Assembly: GCA_041609895.1 (NCBI GenBank)
Contig: JBFIPX010000113.1
Span: 1 to 10,249, forward strand
DNA length: 10,249 bases
Source: JAHHLP01 sp041609895
GTDB lineage: Bacteria > Bacteroidota > Rhodothermia > Rhodothermales > JABDKH01
Reading direction: 5' to 3'
Of the stretch, positions 7,814-10,249 are shown piece after piece. The position numbers and the translations under genes were made by a program. The notes beneath the pieces were generated by a model that was not told the origin of the DNA, made no database searches, and worked only from the letters and a program-made list of their open reading frames with translations. Numbering within the stretch: position 1 is the stretch's first letter; each line of letters starts with the position of its first letter.

Positions 7814-7829
7814 ACGATCGCCCGATCGT
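7814..7829. promoter_or_regulatory. Inverted repeat upstream of the 488-residue gene
   Basis: ACGATCG-CC-CGATCGT has perfect 7-base arms with a 2-base spacer and ends 21 bases before the ATG at 7851. The tight symmetry suggests a binding site for a dimeric regulator, or a 5'-UTR hairpin just before the Shine-Dalgarno-like GGGAG (7838-7842). It lies in the 198-base divergent gap between the CRTAC1-like gene and the 488-residue gene. No clear -10/-35 pair could be placed in that gap. The role is inferred. Confidence 0.45.
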
Positions 7830-7850
7830 AGGCGGCCGGGAGCATTAAAG

Positions 7851-9317
7851 ATGCGTTTACCTTCCCGATTTGGCCGATTTCGCGTGCTCCAAGTGACCAT
7901 CCGTTCAGCCGCACTTGGTGTCCTTGTTTCAGGATACTCGATCACTTCCCTGGACGCGCGTGGCCAATCAGCGTTCGACGGAGTGACATACGTAGTGGAG
8001 TGGCCGGAGAACAGACCTTCCACGAATCCGGGAGAGTCTCCTCCGCGCCTCGATTACACCGAGTACAGCCTGCTGCCGTTTGTGGATACGCTGGCTGTTC
8101 ATTACGCCTTCTCCGACTCCCTTGGTCTTCCATCAATGCGCTTCGCCCTCGAATGGAAATCGAGCGACGAGGGAATTCTGCACGGCCGCAAGGTTCCTGG
8201 CGATCAAATGCCGGAACGCGTCATTATCGAGTCGATCGATCTATTGATGCCTGTTGTCGCTCGGGGCGGAGTCATCGCCGAGATGTTCCTTCCTCTGGAT
8301 ACACTTGACCTGGGAGAGGTACCATCGATAACGTTTGTCGAGATCACGAATACGCAGTGGGATTCCGTCTTTGTCGAAAAGCGAGCCGAGGACGCTCGCG
8401 CCATTTTCAGAAGCGGCTTCCGGCTGGGTACTCCCCGAATTGTGCGGATCGTCTTCGCCGTAGAGAAGGACAACGAACGGACCGCCGCAAGCCAGCGCCG
8501 CTACCCTCCAACGGCTCCGCCCGAGCGGACTGTCTGCATCCCGGACATCGACATCTGGATTTCGTGGAGGGATGGTCGTCGCCGATGGGTGCCGCCGCCC
8601 GGGGCTATCAATAGGGCGACGCGCGACCGTCGCGATGAGGTCGGGCGGACAGGACTCGTTGATCGTACGCGCGTTGATCGTGGATATGATCGTCCAGCCC
8701 GAGACGTTATTTCACAGGATGGCGATCGGGATACGGAAGCAGACGACCGGACGTCCGGCGAATCGGACGACGATCAGGCAGACAAGTCGTCGTCTGGCAG
8801 AGAACGCAGCGCCGGCCGGTCCGGCGGCAATGGTATCGGTGACCTGATCAAGCCCAAGAACGATGACGATGACGACGATGATGAAGATCGGCTATATCCT
8901 GCCGCCCTTGCCGGTGTGGCGGCCGTGGGCGGAATCGCCATATTCGGAGGTACCGTCGGCTATTTTGGAAGTGCGTCAAAGGCACCGATCGGGCTGATGT
9001 CAGGGTACGTAGAGCCTAAGGGCGGTTTTCTGCTCCAGGTTGCCGTCAACCGACAGGTTTTCGGTAGAGCCAGCGGGCCGGAGAATCTGATTGCGGGCGT
9101 CACCGGGTTTTATGATGCGTTCGGGTCTCCACTACAGCCGGCAATTGGGATCGGGGCACGACTCACGGAGGAAGGAACGATGACCGTACGAAACGAACCG
9201 AGCGTGTCCTTCGGGCTGATCGGAAACTTTGGTGCGTGGCTGGTGCTTGCTGCTTACGACGTTACCACGCCTGACTTCCGTTTCGGAATTGCGATCAACT
9301 TTCGACAGATGAAATAG
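7851..9317 (+). CDS. Exported protein of unknown function with acidic linker and Gly-rich C-terminus
   Basis: I do not recognise this 488-residue protein. Its N-terminus (basic residues, then SAALGVLVSGYSI and a likely cleavage near residues 35-40, around DARGQS) indicates export. Residues about 45-245 look folded, with alternating hydrophobic strands (VTYVVEW, MRFALEW, VIIESIDLLMPVV, ITFVEI, IVRIVFAVE). Residues about 250-347 are low-complexity, rich in Arg, Asp, Ser and Gly, surely disordered, and end in a run of seven aspartates (338-344). A hydrophobic Gly/Ala stretch follows (about 350-373, AALAGVAAVGGIAIFGG). The C-terminus has amphipathic strands (FLLQVAVN, SVSFGLIGNFGAWLVLAAYD, FRFGIAINF) and ends close to an aromatic residue, which would suit outer-membrane strands. 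A surface or outer-membrane protein is an inference. The start is supported by GGGAG 8 bases upstream. It stands alone, divergent from the CRTAC1-like gene. Confidence 0.82.
   Translation: MRLPSRFGRFRVLQVTIRSAALGVLVSGYSITSLDARGQSAFDGVTYVVEWPENRPSTNPGESPPRLDYTEYSLLPFVDTLAVHYAFSDSLGLPSMRFALEWKSSDEGILHGRKVPGDQMPERVIIESIDLLMPVVARGGVIAEMFLPLDTLDLGEVPSITFVEITNTQWDSVFVEKRAEDARAIFRSGFRLGTPRIVRIVFAVEKDNERTAASQRRYPPTAPPERTVCIPDIDIWISWRDGRRRWVPPPGAINRATRDRRDEVGRTGLVDRTRVDRGYDRPARDVISQDGDRDTEADDRTSGESDDDQADKSSSGRERSAGRSGGNGIGDLIKPKNDDDDDDDEDRLYPAALAGVAAVGGIAIFGGTVGYFGSASKAPIGLMSGYVEPKGGFLLQVAVNRQVFGRASGPENLIAGVTGFYDAFGSPLQPAIGIGARLTEEGTMTVRNEPSVSFGLIGNFGAWLVLAAYDVTTPDFRFGIAINFRQMK
8862..8888 (+). repeat. 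GAY codon run encoding an aspartate tract
   Basis: Nine consecutive acidic codons: seven GAT/GAC, then GAA and GAT. They encode residues 338-346 of the unrecognised exported protein and close its disordered linker just before the hydrophobic Gly/Ala segment. The mixed use of GAT and GAC shows it is not a pure trinucleotide microsatellite. It could bind divalent cations or act as a flexible spacer. Confidence 0.7.
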
Positions 9318-9550
9318 TCGCAGCGGCAATGGCTGCCAATTTGGAGCGCATCCGGGCTGCCAGCAGCGGGCAGGGACAACTATCGAATGTCTCTATCAGC
9401 CGCCGGAAGTCGGTCGAGACGATGCAGGAGCTTCGCAAACTCCACGTGTTATTTCAGCCAGTTGCAGGGGAATACGCGTGCTACCCGATGCAACGCTGCC
9501 GCCAGCAAGTTACATTTTTCGAAACACACCAATTCCAATGGAACGAACAG

Positions 9551-9874
9551 ATGTCACAGCCACCGAAACGTTTCACCAAGTTCCTACGAGAGTACGAGGA
9601 TGTCGGCGCAGCCTACAAGTCCCTCGGTAGTGCCACGATGGCGGCCGGACCGTTGCCGAAGAAGACGGCTCAGCTGGTGAAGCTGGGCATCGCCGTCGGG
9701 ATGCGACATGAGGGTGCTGTCCATGCACACTGCCGCAAGGCGCTGGGTGCTGGTTGCACGACTGAAGAGATTCACCATGCGGTCCTTCTTGCGACCACCA
9801 CCCTTGGATTTCCGGGAATGATGGCCGCTCTGAGTTGGGTAGACGACATCATCGACGAGCAAGAAGTCAGTTAG
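9551..9874 (+). CDS. Carboxymuconolactone decarboxylase (AhpD-like) family protein, no CxxC
   Basis: A 107-residue all-helical protein of the carboxymuconolactone decarboxylase/AhpD-like fold. Visible signatures are KKTAQLVKLGIAVG (37-50), EGAVHAHCRKALGAG (54-68), TTEEIHHAVLLATTTLGFP (70-88) and MMAALSWVDD (90-99). In AhpD-type peroxidase members a CxxC lies just before the VHAH-type motif; here that position reads HEGA (53-56), so both redox cysteines are absent and a thiol peroxidase role is unlikely. Glu54, His58 and His60 are kept. The frame is open back to an ATG at 9329, but those 74 residues look non-coding and are not family-like. The ATG at 9551 gives the standard family length and has GGA at 9540-9542 as a plausible ribosome-binding site. 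A MobA-like gene follows 98 bases downstream on the same strand. The true substrate is unknown. Confidence 0.88.
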   Translation: MSQPPKRFTKFLREYEDVGAAYKSLGSATMAAGPLPKKTAQLVKLGIAVGMRHEGAVHAHCRKALGAGCTTEEIHHAVLLATTTLGFPGMMAALSWVDDIIDEQEVS

Positions 9875-9972
9875 ACGCTGAGGTTGAAGAAGGCATTTAG
9901 CACATTTCGCTTTACGGAACGCGCAGTATCAGCAAGTGAGAACGGCGGTTTCAAATCGTTGCACAAGAACCG

Positions 9973-10249
9973 ATGAGTGAACCCACGACTACACGCACCC
10001 GGTCCGTCACGGGAGTCGTTCTAGCAGGCGGAGGAAGCAGCCGATTTGGCAGCACCAAGGCATGGCACGAGGTCGACGGAAGGCCCATGATCATGAGGGT
10101 TCTTGACGAGGTGAAGGGGGTTGCCGACGAGGTCATCGTGAGCGTACGCAGTCCGTCAGACTCCATCGAAGGCTACGCGTGCGTCGCCGACAACTTTCCG
10201 GGCGAGGGTCCGCTCGCCGGGCTGCACGCGGCGTTGCACACGGCTAACC
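9973..10249 (+). CDS. mobA: Partial molybdenum cofactor guanylyltransferase (MobA-like)
   Basis: The first 92 residues of a plus-strand gene cut by the right edge. The N-terminal nucleotide-binding loop reads VVLAGGGSSRFGSTK (residues 15-29), which matches the MobA/NTP-transferase signature LAGGxSxRxGxxK. Further on are DEVIVSV (52-58) and PGEGPLAGLHAAL (76-88), the latter close to the conserved GPLAGL segment of MobA. MobA attaches GMP to molybdopterin to make the guanine dinucleotide cofactor used by DMSO-reductase-family enzymes; it is cytoplasmic. The close relative MocA uses CTP and cannot be excluded from this fragment. The start is the ATG at 9973, only about 14 codons before the binding loop. 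No strong Shine-Dalgarno sequence is visible. It may be cotranscribed with the upstream AhpD-like gene. Confidence 0.88.
   Translation, partial: MSEPTTTRTRSVTGVVLAGGGSSRFGSTKAWHEVDGRPMIMRVLDEVKGVADEVIVSVRSPSDSIEGYACVADNFPGEGPLAGLHAALHTAN

Noticed and set aside
9357..9373. CTGCC...GGCAG stem after the 488-residue gene as a terminator
   Set aside because: The stem is only 5 bp with a 7-base loop and no T-tract, so it is easily a chance match. I see no convincing terminator or promoter between 9318 and 9550.
9329..9550. N-terminal extension of the AhpD-like protein by 74 residues
   Set aside because: The frame is open, but the residues do not look like a domain or signal, the family is normally about 100-110 residues, and the ATG at 9551 has a plausible ribosome-binding site.
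9951..10166. Minus-strand open frame at the right edge
   Set aside because: It is antisense to the MobA-like gene, which has clear nucleotide-binding motifs.
1..10249. Defence system, prophage, insertion sequence, CRISPR array or tRNA-linked island
   Set aside because: I found no integrase, transposase, nuclease, direct-repeat array, tRNA-like fold or abrupt base-composition change that would support any of these.

Overview
The window looks like ordinary bacterial chromosome from a moderately GC-rich Gram-negative species, densely packed with genes. Several starts lack a clear Shine-Dalgarno sequence, two genes have lipoprotein signals, and the mix is a sugar porter under a LacI regulator, a CRTAC1-like FG-GAP lipoprotein and an SGNH hydrolase-TPR fusion. 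This mix fits the Bacteroidota/Rhodothermota side of the tree or a neighbour such as Gemmatimonadota. That placement is an inference from gene content only. I see no rRNA, tRNA, CRISPR array, insertion sequence or integrase.

Layout: (1) 1-2894, minus strand, read right to left: a LacI-family regulator, an MFS sugar porter, then the start of a lipoprotein resembling the N-terminus of a glycoside hydrolase. The gaps are 47 and 41 bases, so this is probably one sugar-responsive operon. A near-palindromic, cre-like site lies upstream of the regulator in the divergent gap. (2) 3022-5925, plus: a large membrane-anchored SGNH hydrolase with about ten C-terminal TPR units. (3) 5934-7652, minus: a CRTAC1-like lipoprotein with FG-GAP/VCBS calcium loops and an ASPIC/UnbV domain. 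It converges tail to tail on the TPR gene, with only 8 bases between them. One perfect 14-base palindrome contains both stop codons. (4) 7851-9317, plus: an unrecognised exported protein with an ordered N-terminal part, a disordered charged middle ending in an aspartate run, and a Gly-rich hydrophobic C-terminal part that may be outer-membrane strands. A 16-base inverted repeat precedes it. (5) 9551-9874, plus: a carboxymuconolactone decarboxylase/AhpD-like protein without the redox CxxC. (6) 9973-10249, plus: the start of a MobA-like molybdenum cofactor nucleotidyltransferase, cut by the window edge.

Functional reading: the left third is a carbohydrate uptake and degradation locus with its own repressor. 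The middle encodes large envelope or periplasmic proteins, probably extracytoplasmic, without a known shared pathway. The right end enters cofactor metabolism. I did not find a convincing novel multi-gene system. The most open question is the unrecognised 488-residue protein, followed by the operator-like repeats and the tail-to-tail junction.
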